DNA of 64,000 bases from Endomychus coccineus (taxonomy: Eukaryota > Arthropoda > Insecta > Coleoptera > Endomychidae), in NCBI GenBank assembly GCA_958510875.1, contig OY294068.1, forward strand, positions 199,664,315-199,728,314. Reading direction: 5' to 3'. The notes below the pieces were generated by a model, which was given only the letters and a program-made list of their open reading frames with translations, made no database searches and was not told where the DNA came from. Made by a program: the position numbers and the translations under genes. Position 1 is the stretch's first letter. The number at the start of each line of letters is the position of its first letter. Positions 10,388 to 26,795 of the stretch are shown in pieces.

Positions 10388-13300
10388 ATGGACATATCCG
10401 ACTTGGGACAGTTGTATGGCCAAGAATTGCACATTAAACAAATATCGAAATGGTTGCGAGGAAGTGCCCGAGCTGAACAAATTGCGAAAAGATGCGAATT
10501 GAGCTCTTCTGATGGACAGACTTTGGATGATCATGATCAATTTTATAAGGATCATAAATTGTTGTTAACATTATTCAGAGTAAGATATATTTGTTTATAA
10601 ACGCGTAGTTATGATTTTGAAAACAATATTTCCGTATAAATTATCAATTCATATTGAGAAAAAGCAATTTGTCGAAGGAATTTGATGTGAAATCAAAAAA
10701 AAATCGGTCGAAAACGAAGTAATGTATTGTCGCGATTCCGTTTTTACAAAATTCGAACATTACCAATCTACAGGATGTTCCTAAGTAGTCTAAAAAATGT
10801 CAACTGAACATAGGATCCAAAGTGTTTCCGTTCCGATCTACAGGGTGTTAAATAAATAAAAAATGTCTGAAACCACTTTAGATATGTTCCTTCAATTCTG
10901 GTATGTGGTATCAAGGTTAAAGGCTCCATCAACAATTGTGGCGTCCGTACGCACACCCCCCCTGAATTATTCGTTTAAAATAAATGGTACGCCACTGCTT
11001 TGTTTTGAGAAAACAATTTTTTATTGATTTTCTCCATCCTTTCTTAACAAAATTGGTTTTTTGAGTTTTTCTTGTACATTGAACGGTTTTCGAGAAAAAA
11101 AATTAAAACAACTTCATTGCATATCCAAAAACCGGGCTAGAACCATCGACATATACATATGGACTGCGCGTGGCAATGATAAGCGCGGCTAGTTCAGGTG
11201 AGAGAGAGGTAAAACGAAGAGGCCGGCTCTATCGCGTTTCTATTGGCCGCTGCGTACTGTAGCTAGTATGTTTACGTCCCGAGCCGGCCTTTTCGTTTTC
11301 CCTCTCTCTCGCCTGCACTAGCCGCGCTTATCATTGCCACGCGCAGTCCATATGTATATGTCGATGGCTAGAACAAGCAACAGTGTTTCCTAAGTAGGTA
11401 ATTTAAAACTTTCAGCTGGTGATACCTGAAATTTTCTAAGAAAAAAGTTTGCTTAAACATATTATGTCCTGAAGTGCCCATATGTAAATACGCACATTAG
11501 TACATTGCCAAATGCCAATATGAAAAGAGACTACAAGTAATCTAACGATCTAACAAAACTATTTATTAAAAGTAACTACTAAATAAAATGTTGAAAATGA
11601 CTGCTATTAGCCCTAATGCAAACTGCTACTCTTCGCGTCAATGACTGCCTAACTCGCTCAAAAACACCGAACCTGGTACGAATAGTGTTACAGGAGTGTA
11701 TTATCCGATTCTACAGCGAAAAAGAATCCAAAGGGTTTGGATCTGGGGATCGGGGTTGCCAAAAATGGGGACCTCGCCTCGCAATCCAACGATTCGGAAA
11801 TGCATTATTGAGGTACTCCCAAACAATGACATCAAAACAAGGAGGAGCTCCATCATGCGTCAACCAGAAGGATCGTCTCATTGCTAAAGGAGTTCAGGCA
11901 ACGAGGTTTAGTATAGAGTAGACAAGTAGTGTGTTAAGCATGGGGAACCGCTGGTAACCTGTCGGACATTCTGTCCTTCTCGCACATGTAGTACGCTCGT
12001 AGTGCGCTCTCACTCGCACGGTCACCCCTTCTACATCGAATTTTTAACTTTCAGGAAGTTGTTAAAATCGAATAGGCGCGCTTTTTAAAGTTGTGGAGCA
12101 GAAGAAGTAATATAGGGATCCGAAATGATAATTAGGTATCTGCTTTACCATTCCAGTATGGCGGACGAGTTGTCAGATTATTTGTTTACGTACATATAAA
12201 GCAATGCGGAATGCGTATATCTTGATTTTGTTTCTAATTTAAGTGGTTGTGAGGAGAGTAGATTTAATTTTATTTCTGGGAAAGTCATAGGAAATATCGT
12301 ATAACAAGATTTAGAGTTTATGAAATATAAACGTATGCCTCTTATAAAAATGCCAGGTGGAATCGAAAAAGTAATACGTACTTCAATCCCCAAGAGTGAT
12401 AATTATGTTAAGTTATAAAACATAATATAATTTTATTATGTTAAATAAATATATTGGAAATGTGTATAAGTGTGTAACACAATAAAAGAAGTTGTCAGGT
12501 CGAGTTCATTTGCACAGGAGAATGTTATCAAACAGGTTTCATTTATTGTTTATTATATTATATCAGTCTTATTTGTATTAAAATTAAGTCTAAAACAAGA
12601 AATATAATAATAAATAATAGTAACATTGCTTGCAAATTGATTGTATATATATGAGTACCTCTTTACAGCTTTATTAATAGTGGGCTTAGCATCTGACGAT
12701 AATACATATCTATTACCAGTATTGGTTATATATTTATCTTCAAAACGATCACTACAAACTGTAGAAGACTTCGATATTTGACTTTCTTGCAAATCAAAAG
12801 ATTCACACCACTTTTTTAAAACTACAAAAAAAAAATAAACAAACACGTAGGTTATGTATAGATTCTATTATATTATACGTATTTTATTATAAGAAAAACT
12901 TACTTAAAAAAACTCCTATATGCCAACCATTTTTATTAGTATCACAGAGAGTATAAGAATATAACAGAACTTTGAAATATAATATAACGCGCGCATACCG
13001 TCATAGTTGAGGAGAATTAAGGGGAAATCGTGCGAGTGAGAGCGCAGTACATGTGTGCGAGGACAGAATGTCCGACAAATTACCCGTGAAAGGCTTAGTT
13101 GTCTACTCTACATATAGACCTCGTTGAGTTCAGGTAGCACATTAACAAGAAAATGCAGATATACATATTGCATTAAACATGAATAGAAGCAGATTATGAT
13201 CGATGGTCATAGATGAATAAAAATTATAATCGGCGTCGGGAGGTAAGTCAATTCTAATTTTATACTCTTCTATGAATATCTACTACTCTCTATGTAACCG

Positions 13301-16300
13301 AAAATTATACAAGCGACATTTGAGCGATATCATAGAATCACGAGCAATTTGTGTATAAACTGTATAAACCACAACTGTCAAAGTGACAACCTAACGGTGC
13401 CCATACACTAGGATTAAGGTGACCACACACTATTTGACTAAATCCTATCCAAGGTGTTGCACATGAAGAAAGTCGATTGTTAGCTCATCGTCGGGCATAA
13501 TCGTAAGAACAACTAGTGGAAAATGTGTAATCATTGACAATGCCGTTAACTTTTTTCATGATTAGATGAAAGATGCATTTATACCACTTTCAATAATAAC
13601 ATGGCTTTTCTGTGATGAAACTGTAGTATAGTTTTCATGTTAATAGAGCCTATACACCTCGACAATCATGTAGATTGTAGCCCGGTTTTTGGATATGCAA
13701 TGAAGAATTTTATTTCGGTTGTCATGAAACTTATCTTATTATCTATGACAGCTCTGAATGTTCTAAATACAACTATGTAATGTGATCTATACTAACACGT
13801 TATTTTGAAGGTTCTAGGTGTGATGCCGGTACAACGAGGGCAAATAGGAAGAATAACTTTTGGATGGTTCAGTACTCCTATGATATATGCTTATTTCTTT
13901 TACATCATTACCACCGTCATTGTTATTCTAGTAGGATACGAGAGATTAGACATATTGATGAATAAAAGCAAGAAATTTGACGAATACATCTATTCCATCA
14001 TATTTCTGCTATTTTTAGTTCCGCATTTTTGGATTCCTTTCGTTGGTTGGGGAGTGGCCTATGAAGTTTGCGATTATAAAAACAGCTGGACCAGATATCA
14101 ACTGAGCTACTATAAGATCACTGGTAAATGGTTTGAAATTAGGCATGAAAATGGCCAATTTGTACCTTTAAATTATCATCGAATAAGATATTTTACTGAA
14201 TTAAACAAAAATAAAAACAAATTATGATCGATGATTAGGCATAGATGAATAAAAAGTATAATCGACGACGGGAGGTAGCAATCGTTTCTACTTTCATACT
14301 CTTCTATGAATACTCGCTAAGTAACCGAAAATTATACAAGTGACATACGATCGACGTCATAGAATAACGGATAACATGAATAGTCATTTCCAATCGTATA
14401 CTTTTCTATGACTGCTACTAGAGTATGTCCAAAGGTGCCCATACACTAGGCTTAAAGGTGATCACGCATTATTTGACTAAGGCCTATGAAAGGCGTTGAA
14501 CATAAATTACTAGAGTAACGGCTTCTATCATCGATTTTTATTATTATTATATCATAGAATTTTTATTCCATATTCGCTTTCTATTTTTGTTTGACACAAA
14601 CTATATTTTAAAGCTATCGATTGTCGACAGGGCGATCAATTAATGCTAAGGGAAGGATTGATTAATTTACAACTATTCTAAGAAAATTAATGATAATGTT
14701 GATTTCGAATTGCAGGAAAGAATTTAGAGTTTCCACGACTCCGCGTTTTGATAGTTATTCTCAGTTCAGGATGTTTGATTCTGGCTGTTGCTTTCCTGTT
14801 GACATTAAGCGCGTTATTAGAAGGATTCACATTGTATCATACCACAGCGTATGTCCACATTATAACCATGATAAATATGAACTGTGCCTTATGGTATATC
14901 AACTGCAGAGCAGTCGGGAATGCCAGCTATGCTTTGGCTGAAAGCTTCGATAAGGTAAATTGCCTTTAAAAAAACGTCTTAATACTAAAAAATAAAAACT
15001 AGAACTAGTAATTAGGTCACTAAATTCCTAATTTTTAATTATTCTAACTTATCATGAAATAATATTCTACAGCATTCTGCTTATGTTCATAAGATATCTT
15101 TATGCAAGGAAAAAGTTTTAGATGAAATATGTTATTTATGAATGAATTATTCTTCCAGGATATCCAAGAAAGTTCAGCTCCGTACATCGTAGCTCATTAC
15201 AGGATATTATGGCTATCGCTTAGCGAAATTTTGCAAAAATTGGGTAATGCTTACGCTAGAACATATGCAGCTTATTCTTTGTTCATGATGATGAACATCA
15301 CCATCTCGGTAAGTTTATTCTGGACACAAACAAACCGAATAAACCAAAATATGTTAATCAGGGTCCTTTAGGTGTATGGTTTCACTTCTGAAATAGTTGA
15401 TTATGGGATTCGATTTACGTTTAAAGAAATGGGATTGTTGGTGGACGCGAATTATTGCATAATTCTTTTGTTCATTTTCTGCGATTGTTCCCACAAAGCG
15501 TCACAAGATATATCGTACAGAGTACAGACGTCTCTTCTAAGTATTAAATTGACTGCTATCGATAAAGAGACAGCTAAAGAGGTGATTTATTATTTACAAA
15601 TGTTAACTCGGTTATTCTAAACGTCACCGTTGCAGATTGAATTGTTTTTGAAAGCTATAAAACTGAATCCACCCAAGGTATCATTACAGGGATATACAAC
15701 AGTGAATAGAGAATTGATTACAGCGGTAAGTATACGCTTTGTCGCTGGTTAACCGACAGATGCAAAGAGTTATATATACAGAATGTTCCATCTCAGACGA
15801 GCCACCTCGTATATTTCTTATCCCATAGTGAGTGGAAAAATCTCCCGAAACACGTCGAATGACTTTGTTTGGGGGACATCTTTTGACGTATATTTGAGGC
15901 TTGAACGAGCAACCCCCTAATAGGGGGCGCTTCAACCCCTCAAAATTGAATAGGGGAGAGGGGTTGAGTGATACGTCATTTGAAAGGTCTTGGAAGCCTC
16001 TTTACAACGATGTATGAGAAACGTAAAATTGATGAACCGTTTTCGCCAAAAATTAATTGTGTTGCTCGAATGCGCCACCTTGAATATTTTGGTTATTTGT
16101 ACAATGTACAAGCCCATTTTTATTAAGGCTTTTTTACAAACTTAAACAAACTTCAAAAAATCACATTCGTAAAAAAATTGAATTGTGTTGTCATGCTTAC
16201 AATGAAAAAAATTAAATCTACGTGTTTAAATCAAATGTTCAAATTGTCCTCCATTGACTTCCATACAATAATACATTCTCTCAAACTAGGAAAAAAACAC

Positions 16301-18746
16301 AGCAAAACATTTCCTTATGTTGCCTTCATTTTTTGTTTTTAAAAGGTGTTTATCTGGTTTTAACGTTTCTTCGATCATTTCATGATTTTAATCAATCTGT
16401 TGAGTTATTACTTTGACGATTTGTTTAAAATTTCGAAAAATATGGTGTACACATTGCAAGAACGTCTTGAGCTGGTTAGCCTTTATAATCAAAATCAAAA
16501 TTATGCCCGAGCGGCTGCAAGGATATTTAACGAAAACCATCCTGAACGTAGCGTTCGCCATAAGTACGTAATGGAATTGATTTCAAAATTTGTGGAGACG
16601 GATTCAGTAATGGATAAAGAAAGGGCACCCATTGGAATTGTTAATGATGAAGGAACAGCTGTGGCGGTATTGGGACATGTCCAACTTATGCCAAACACGC
16701 AATCTGTACGACAACTTTCTGCAGCTTCCGGTATTAGCCAATCTAACGTTTTCAGAATTTTACATGAACACAAGTTCCATCCGTACAAAATTAAATTAAT
16801 TCAGGAATTAAATGATGATGATTGGGATCGAAGGCAAGAGTTTTGCGAAATTATGGTCGAGCGTATCAACAATAACCCAAATTTCTTGTACAACGTTTGC
16901 TTTTCTGACGAATGCACTTTTTTACTTAATGGAGAGGTTAACCGGCATAACTGTAGCATTTGGAGCGATACAAATCCTCATGTATTTCGAGAAGCTCACA
17001 CATCGGGAAAAACTAAACGTTCGGGTAGGAATTTTGGGAGACCACCTAATTGGACCTCTGTTTATTCCTGGTAATTTGAATGGCGAAATTCATCATGAAA
17101 TGTTGGAAAATGCGATTGATCCGTTAATAACTGAACAATTAGAAAACGATCCTCTACTACTTGAACGACAATTGCACTTCCAACAAGACGGAGCTCCTCC
17201 TCACTACGCCGCACCAGTTCGCCAATACCTCAATTTGCAATACCCCGGTCGTTGGATTGGAAGAAGAGGTCCTATGGAGTGGCCTGCCCGATCTCCTGAC
17301 CTGAACCCTCTGGACTTCTTCTTTTGGGGACACCTTGAGTCCAAGATTTTTGTGACTGGGCCTGAAAATTTGGACGAACTACGCCAACGAATTGTAAATG
17401 AGTGTCGTCAAATAACTTCAATTATGCTGAACCATGTTAGAGACGGTTTTCAGTCAAGATTGTATTATTGTATGGAAGTCAATGGAGGACAATTTGAACA
17501 TTTGATTCAAACACGCAGATTCAATTTTTTTCATTGTAAGCATGACAACATAATTCAATTTTTTTACGAATACGATTTTTTGAAGATTGTTTAAGTTTGT
17601 AAAAAAGGCTTAATAACAATGAGCTTGTACATTGTACAAATAACCAAAATATTCAAGGTGGCGCATTCGAGCAACAAAATTAATTTTTGGCGAAAACGGT
17701 TCTTCAAATTTACGTTTTTCATACACCGTTGTAAAGATTCTTCCAAGACCTTTCAAATGACGTATCACTCAACCCCTCTCCCCTATTCAATTTTGAGGGG
17801 TTGAAGCGCCCCCTATTAGGGGGTTGCTCGTTCAAGCCTCAAATATACGTCAAAAGATGTCTCCCAAACAAAATCATTCGACGTGTTTCGGGAGATTTTT
17901 CTACTCACTATGGGATAAGAAATATACGGGGTGGCTCGTCTGAGATGGAACATCCTGTATAGAGTAGACAAGTAGTGTGTTAAGCATAGGAAAGCGCTGG
18001 TAACTAGTCAGATATTATGTCCTTCTCGCACATGTTAGTGCGCTCTCACTCGCAAGGTCTCCCCTTCTATCACAAAGAGTATAAGAATACAAGAATAAGT
18101 ATAACGCGCGCACATCGTGCGAGCGAGAGCGCAGTACATGTGTGAGAAGGACAGAATGTCCGTTAAGATACCAGTAAAAGGCTTAGTTGTCTACTCTATA
18201 TATAGAACTCTTTGGATAGATGTCGCCAAGGATAAATGTCACATCAACATTTACATTAGGTTCTGTATAATTTACAAACAGATTTTATACATTTTAAGCT
18301 TTGGTGTTTTGCTACCCGATTCGATAGTCATAATGGATAGCCGAGGAAATAAAGCACAAAAAAGGCCAAAGTAAAAAAAAAAACTCGGATGAACCGATTT
18401 TGATAATTTTTTTTTAAATCGATTCAGGAAGTCGTTTACAAAAAATGTTACCAATTTTTTTTCTTCCAATATGCATTTTAGCATTTCTACAGAGGAAAAT
18501 GCATCTCTTTGAATGCACTTTCCTGTAAACTACTTTACTCTGATGATGACTACTTGGTAACCAAAAGATCCTCAGTACTTTAGTAGTATTTTTAGTGGAT
18601 AAGGGTGATTATTTCTCATCAATAGATCTAAGACTGTATTGATTTAATCGTGACGAATTCTTTTGTTTCAGAGCATGGCAACGATTGCAATATATTTAAT
18701 TGTTCTTTTGCAATTCAAAATCTCTTTGGTAAATTTACGTGGTTAG
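10388..18746 (+). CDS. Gustatory receptor of the insect CO2-receptor clade (Gr21a/Gr63a family)
   Basis: Seven-transmembrane ligand-gated channel subunit; the clade forms carbon-dioxide receptors in antennal or palp neurons. Exons: 10388-10579, 13811-14123, 14716-14954, 15159-15308, 15372-15581, 15636-15725, 18672-18746. Phases join without a stop, giving 422 aa, the usual length. The clade is shown by the N-terminal block HDQFYKDHKLLLTLFRVLGV, TFGWFSTPMIYAYFFY, PHFWIPFVGWG, and the C-terminal IAIYLIVLLQF, which replaces the common TYhhhhhQF of gustatory receptors. It looks closest to the mosquito Gr2 type, but that is from memory and not certain. Intron 1 (3.2 kb) and intron 6 (2.9 kb) are swollen by transposons. 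The stop lies 95 bp from the mRpL21 stop on the other strand. No damage seen in the coding frame. Confidence 0.9.
11144..11366. mobile_element. Fold-back MITE with perfect 8-bp target duplication
   Basis: Arms of about 90 bp (left from CATCGACATATACATATGG, right ending in its complement) fold to a near-perfect hairpin. Direct repeats GCTAGAAC at 11136-11143 and 11367-11374 flank it. An 8-bp duplication fits hAT or P superfamily mobilisation. It has no coding capacity and lies in intron 1 of the receptor. Confidence 0.85.
11899..13126. mobile_element. P-element-like transposon, 1228 bp, with THAP remnant
   Basis: Ends are CAACGAGGT...ACCTCGTTG, then a shared subterminal block with GAGTAGACAA (11916 onward; inverted to 13108). 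The flanking 8-bp duplication AGTTCAGG (11891-11898 and 13127-13134) is perfect. The interior encodes a minus-strand THAP-like zinc finger remnant. Eight-bp duplication, CA...TG ends and a THAP domain together fit the P superfamily. No catalytic transposase core is left, so the copy is non-autonomous. Confidence 0.7.
12580..12960 (-). pseudogene. THAP zinc-finger remnant of a P-like transposase
   Basis: Two minus-strand pieces: DTNKNGWHIGVFL (about 12895-12940) ending at GTAAGT, then after an intron-like gap KKWCESFDL, STVCSDRFEDKY and DAKPTIN (12660-12820). Order and spacing match the C2CH THAP DNA-binding domain: W, C..C, the VCSDHF block, and the AxPT end. The zinc-binding His of CSDHF is Arg here, so the finger is probably dead. 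Confidence 0.6.
13190..13470 (+). repeat. Dispersed repeat, copy A (receptor intron 1)
   Basis: Shares ordered blocks with 14215-14510: TTATGATCGATG, a CATAGATGAATAAAAA-like block, GTAACCGAAAATTATACAAG, GGTGCCCATACACTAGG and TATTTGACTAA. The copies differ by substitutions and small indels. No coding capacity; probably a MITE family, terminal structure not resolved. Confidence 0.7.
14215..14510 (+). repeat. Dispersed repeat, copy B (receptor intron 2)
   Basis: Second copy of the repeat at 13190-13470 in the next intron, same orientation. It begins at the intronic side of exon 13811-14123, about 90 bp beyond the splice donor. Confidence 0.7.
15779..17957 (+). mobile_element. DD41D (rosa-type) mariner, 2179 bp, with about 500-bp terminal inverted repeats
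   Basis: Tips CAGAATGTTCCATCTC and its complement at 17957 lie between TA dinucleotides (15777-15778, 17958-17959). The inverted repeats run about 15779-16278 and 17455-17957, so the transposase C-terminus is encoded inside the right repeat. It is inserted at a TA in the left end of the P-like MITE. Confidence 0.88.
16442..17594 (+). pseudogene. DD41D mariner transposase, frameshifted
   Basis: Starts MVYTLQERLELVSLYNQNQN with an HTH region. The first catalytic Asp is in FSDECTF, the second in FQQDGAPPHY, the third in SPDLNPLDFFFWG. There are 41 residues between the second and third Asp, the rosa signature. The frame shifts by one at an A-run near 17013, splitting an otherwise continuous protein of about 380 residues. 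No other damage seen, so the copy is fairly young. Confidence 0.85.
18536..18625 (+). repeat. Ribozyme family 2 copy in receptor intron 6
   Basis: TTTACT then CTGATGA (18540-18546), a TGACTACTTGGTAACC stem II region, AAAAGATCCTC and AGTACTT. GAAA has become AAAA (G12 lost), so it is inactive. The tail TTTTAGTGGATAAGG is shared with copies at 2550, 36510 and 63800. Confidence 0.6.
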
Positions 18747-18840
18747 TATTAGCACCAGATACATTAGGTAAATAATGATTCTACTGAAATTTGAAATTGT
18801 ATTGCTACTGAATTTAATTTGATATAAACATTATATATTA

Positions 18841-19655
18841 TTACAAGACTCTATTTCGTACAGTTGAAACATCTGGTGGATTGTTGACTTCACCCAAAAT
18901 ATCGATTGAATTTATTCGTAGCATAGTTTGTTGTATTCTATAAACTGAAATAAAAATATATACAATTTGTTACCGATCTTTCATTTTAACTTACAGTGTA
19001 TCCTTTTATATTGTTTCCTCCTTTTCTTCCTGAAATGTGTCTTTGTGTGTGACAAAGTTTTCTCAATCACTGTAGCTTCAACTCTGACCAAATTTTGTTG
19101 TACAATAGGGCGACCGATTAATGTAAATTCTTGTGCCCCAACTAGTAAAACCTAAAATTAAAGTTGCTAAATAACTATTATTTCCTTTTAATGGAAACAA
19201 ACCAAAGAAATAGAGACAATAATTCAGTTTTACCTTATCTAAGCTAATCTTGTCCCCATTCTCTGGAGGCCAGTAACCTTCCACTACAATAATATCACCT
19301 TCTGTTATTTTAAATTGTTTACCAGCAACATGTACAACAGCAAATAGACGTCCGTGTTTATTGCTAGATACCAGATCGTTTACTTTCTTTGTTACCTCTA
19401 AAATGAATTGCAAGTAGATATCTGTTTCTTACCTAAACAACTGCAAGTGTAAAGATTTAATCGTAAACATCTACCTTGTGTTGACTTTCTTTCTTCATAA
19501 GGATCTACCACCTCATAAGGTAATGGGGCAGTAGTCGAGAATTTTCTGAAAATATTTGTAAAATTTCTTCCTGCAACTACAGACACATTTTGTTTTTGTA
19601 AAATTGACAACTGTCTGATACCAGTAGTAAGAACACGTTTCAATAAACCAGCCAT
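18841..19655 (-). CDS. mRpL21: Mitochondrial large ribosomal subunit protein L21 (bL21m)
   Basis: Structural protein of the mitoribosome 39S subunit. Minus-strand exons in order: 19655-19475, 19397-19234, 19151-18995, 18944-18841; phases join to 201 aa. The first about 50 residues form a basic, acid-poor presequence typical of matrix import. The bL21 core follows: [33 protein letters not shown], then the basic [16 protein letters not shown] and [10 protein letters not shown] tail. The ATG follows a splice acceptor (TTTCAG-A-ATG), so the 5' UTR starts in an upstream exon I could not fix. It is tail-to-tail with the CO2 receptor and head-to-head with mRpL23. Confidence 0.9.
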
Positions 19656-20205
19656 TCTGAAACAAAACAATCAAACTAGCAAATTTCAAATCATTCTTAT
19701 TGTAGCGATGGATATCTAATATAGTACAATTTTTACTGGTAATGAAGATAAAATATTTGAATTGCAAAAATTGTAGGTTACGTGAACCTGGAACATAGAT
19801 TTACAGATTATTACAAGTTATTACAGTCTGTGAATGATCCTTGAAGAATGAAACATAAGGAAATATGTAATAATAAAAAAATTTGACAGAAGTGTGTTAT
19901 TTCTCAGAATACTACTGTCATGATACTAAATTTTCATTTAGGAAAAATAGTTCAATATGTTGAAAGGAAAAGGAAGATTATTAGAATAGGCTGAGTACAT
20001 GGCATAGGAATATTTGTTCTATGAATAATATAAAACTGTAATTTTTAATATTATTCGATGACTATTTTAAATCTTTTACAGAAGAAAATAATAATATATA
20101 ACTCTATGATCCAACTCCATGTAACCTCACTTTAATTTGAATCAAAGCTGGATTTTAAGCTACAGTGCGACTTTTCATATTTCATAAGTGAATTCCGCTA
20201 TCTTA
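19656..20205. promoter_or_regulatory. Divergent promoter interval of mRpL21 and mRpL23
   Basis: 550 bp separate the start codons of two mitoribosomal protein genes transcribed away from each other. It contains the unplaced 5' exon of mRpL21. No TATA box or other element could be assigned with confidence. Shared control is inference from the layout. Confidence 0.45.
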
Positions 20206-20758
20206 ATGTCAACAAGATGGTAAACTTGTACCTAACACATAAAACTTTTTTAATTCACCATATTTTTCAAGGTACCGAATTTACCAGAACGGGGGGCCTC
20301 AATTACGTGTTTTCCTTCCAAATTTTTGGATGAAGTTGGTTCGACCAACCCATGAACAACTCCCTAATGTGGTACAGTTTTCGTGTTCCATGGAAATGAC
20401 AAAATACGACATAAAATCCTACTTGGAAAAAATTTACAATGTTAAAACTGTCGATATCAGAACAAGAATAGCTCTGGGAAAAACAAAAAAGAATCCAGGA
20501 AAGGGATATATAGTCAAAGAAGATGATATTAAATATGCTTTCGTTACTCTAGTATGTTAAATTGAATAGAATGTGTATATGCAGTTAATAATTATTTTTC
20601 AGCCACAAGAAGAGAAGTTTGTATTTCCAGAATTGTACCCTGATTTGGAACAGAAAGAAGAGGATGAGAAAGCTCTTGCAGAAGCTAAGAAAGGAAATCA
20701 AAAGTTCTTAGATTCACATAAAGACAGACCAAATGTTCCTGGCTGGTTTGCACTCTAA
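20206..20758 (+). CDS. mRpL23: Mitochondrial large ribosomal subunit protein L23 (uL23m)
   Basis: Part of the mitoribosome 39S subunit near the exit tunnel. Exons: 20206-20219 (only 14 nt, MSTR plus two bases of Trp), 20272-20551, 20603-20758; 149 aa, normal for animals. Diagnostic stretches are YQNGGPQLRVFLPNFWMKLV, FSCSMEMTKYDIKSYLEKIY and VDIRTRIALGKTKK, then an acidic and basic tail ending in GWFAL. The tiny first exon is supported by frame (TG plus G gives Trp) and by the family's N-terminus. Followed by about 600 bp of non-coding DNA before TTLL1. Confidence 0.93.
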
Positions 20759-21358
20759 TTGGTTGAAATATGAATTAGTAATTAGAATTTAATGTGTGAA
20801 TAAGATTAAATTTATAGGTATTTTGAAGATTTTTATTAATTCCTTATTGGTGTATTATTATCCTCATTTCTGTAGATAAAATGTAAATGTTATGTATGAA
20901 GGGGGAATACTTCTGATTAAAATTTATTTTTTGTTTGTTAGCCAGTCTACATTTCTATTTTATTGGAATTATGTTCATCAACGTTTCACGATTAATTATC
21001 TAAGTTCTAAAAATAATTACATGATACTTGATTTAAAATGGGTTCTACTATAAACATCAAAGATGATATTTCCGTTTTCCACCTTCCACCGAATAAAATA
21101 AATCTGTGCGTATAGCACAGATTGTAAAATTCTCTATGAAAGTATGAACAATTAGGAAGTGCTTATATAAATTAATTACTGGCTCGTTTGCATTTTCTCA
21201 AGTAGGATGCTGCTTGAATAATATATTATACTCCCTTGTTTTCAGTACTGTTCATTATGCAACAAAATTCGTATCATTCTTGTAACTATCCCCATGGATA
21301 CCTATATGTTTAGTCAATATCATTTTGGTTTGTATGTGTCAAATTAAAAAGTATAACA

Positions 21359-26795
<5,437 letters not shown>

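Larger units (their letters stand above)
10838..13710 (-). mobile_element. Old DD41D (rosa-type) mariner relic, broken by later insertions
   Basis: A transposase remnant at 11590-11885 reads on the minus strand as THDGAPP, then RWIARRGP, then RSPDPNPLD. The second to third aspartate spacing is 41 residues. CATTGCATATCCAAAAACCG (11117-11136) recurs inverted at about 13681-13700, suggesting long terminal inverted repeats, and ACAGGGTGTT near 10840 looks like a mariner tip. A fold-back MITE and a P-like element sit inside. Outer limits are estimates. Confidence 0.5.
15763..18214. mobile_element. Deletion-derivative MITE of the P-like family (271 bp without the inserted mariner)
   Basis: The left end CAAAGAGTTATATATA (15763-15778) and the rest (GAGTAGACAAGTAG from 17960 to CTCTTTG at 18214) are separated by the mariner. 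Flanking 8-bp repeats GACAGATG (15755-15762) and GATAGATG (18215-18222) match at 7 of 8. Its two halves correspond to the two ends of the 1228-bp element at 11899, joined near 18069, so it arose by internal deletion. It lies in receptor intron 6. Confidence 0.8.
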
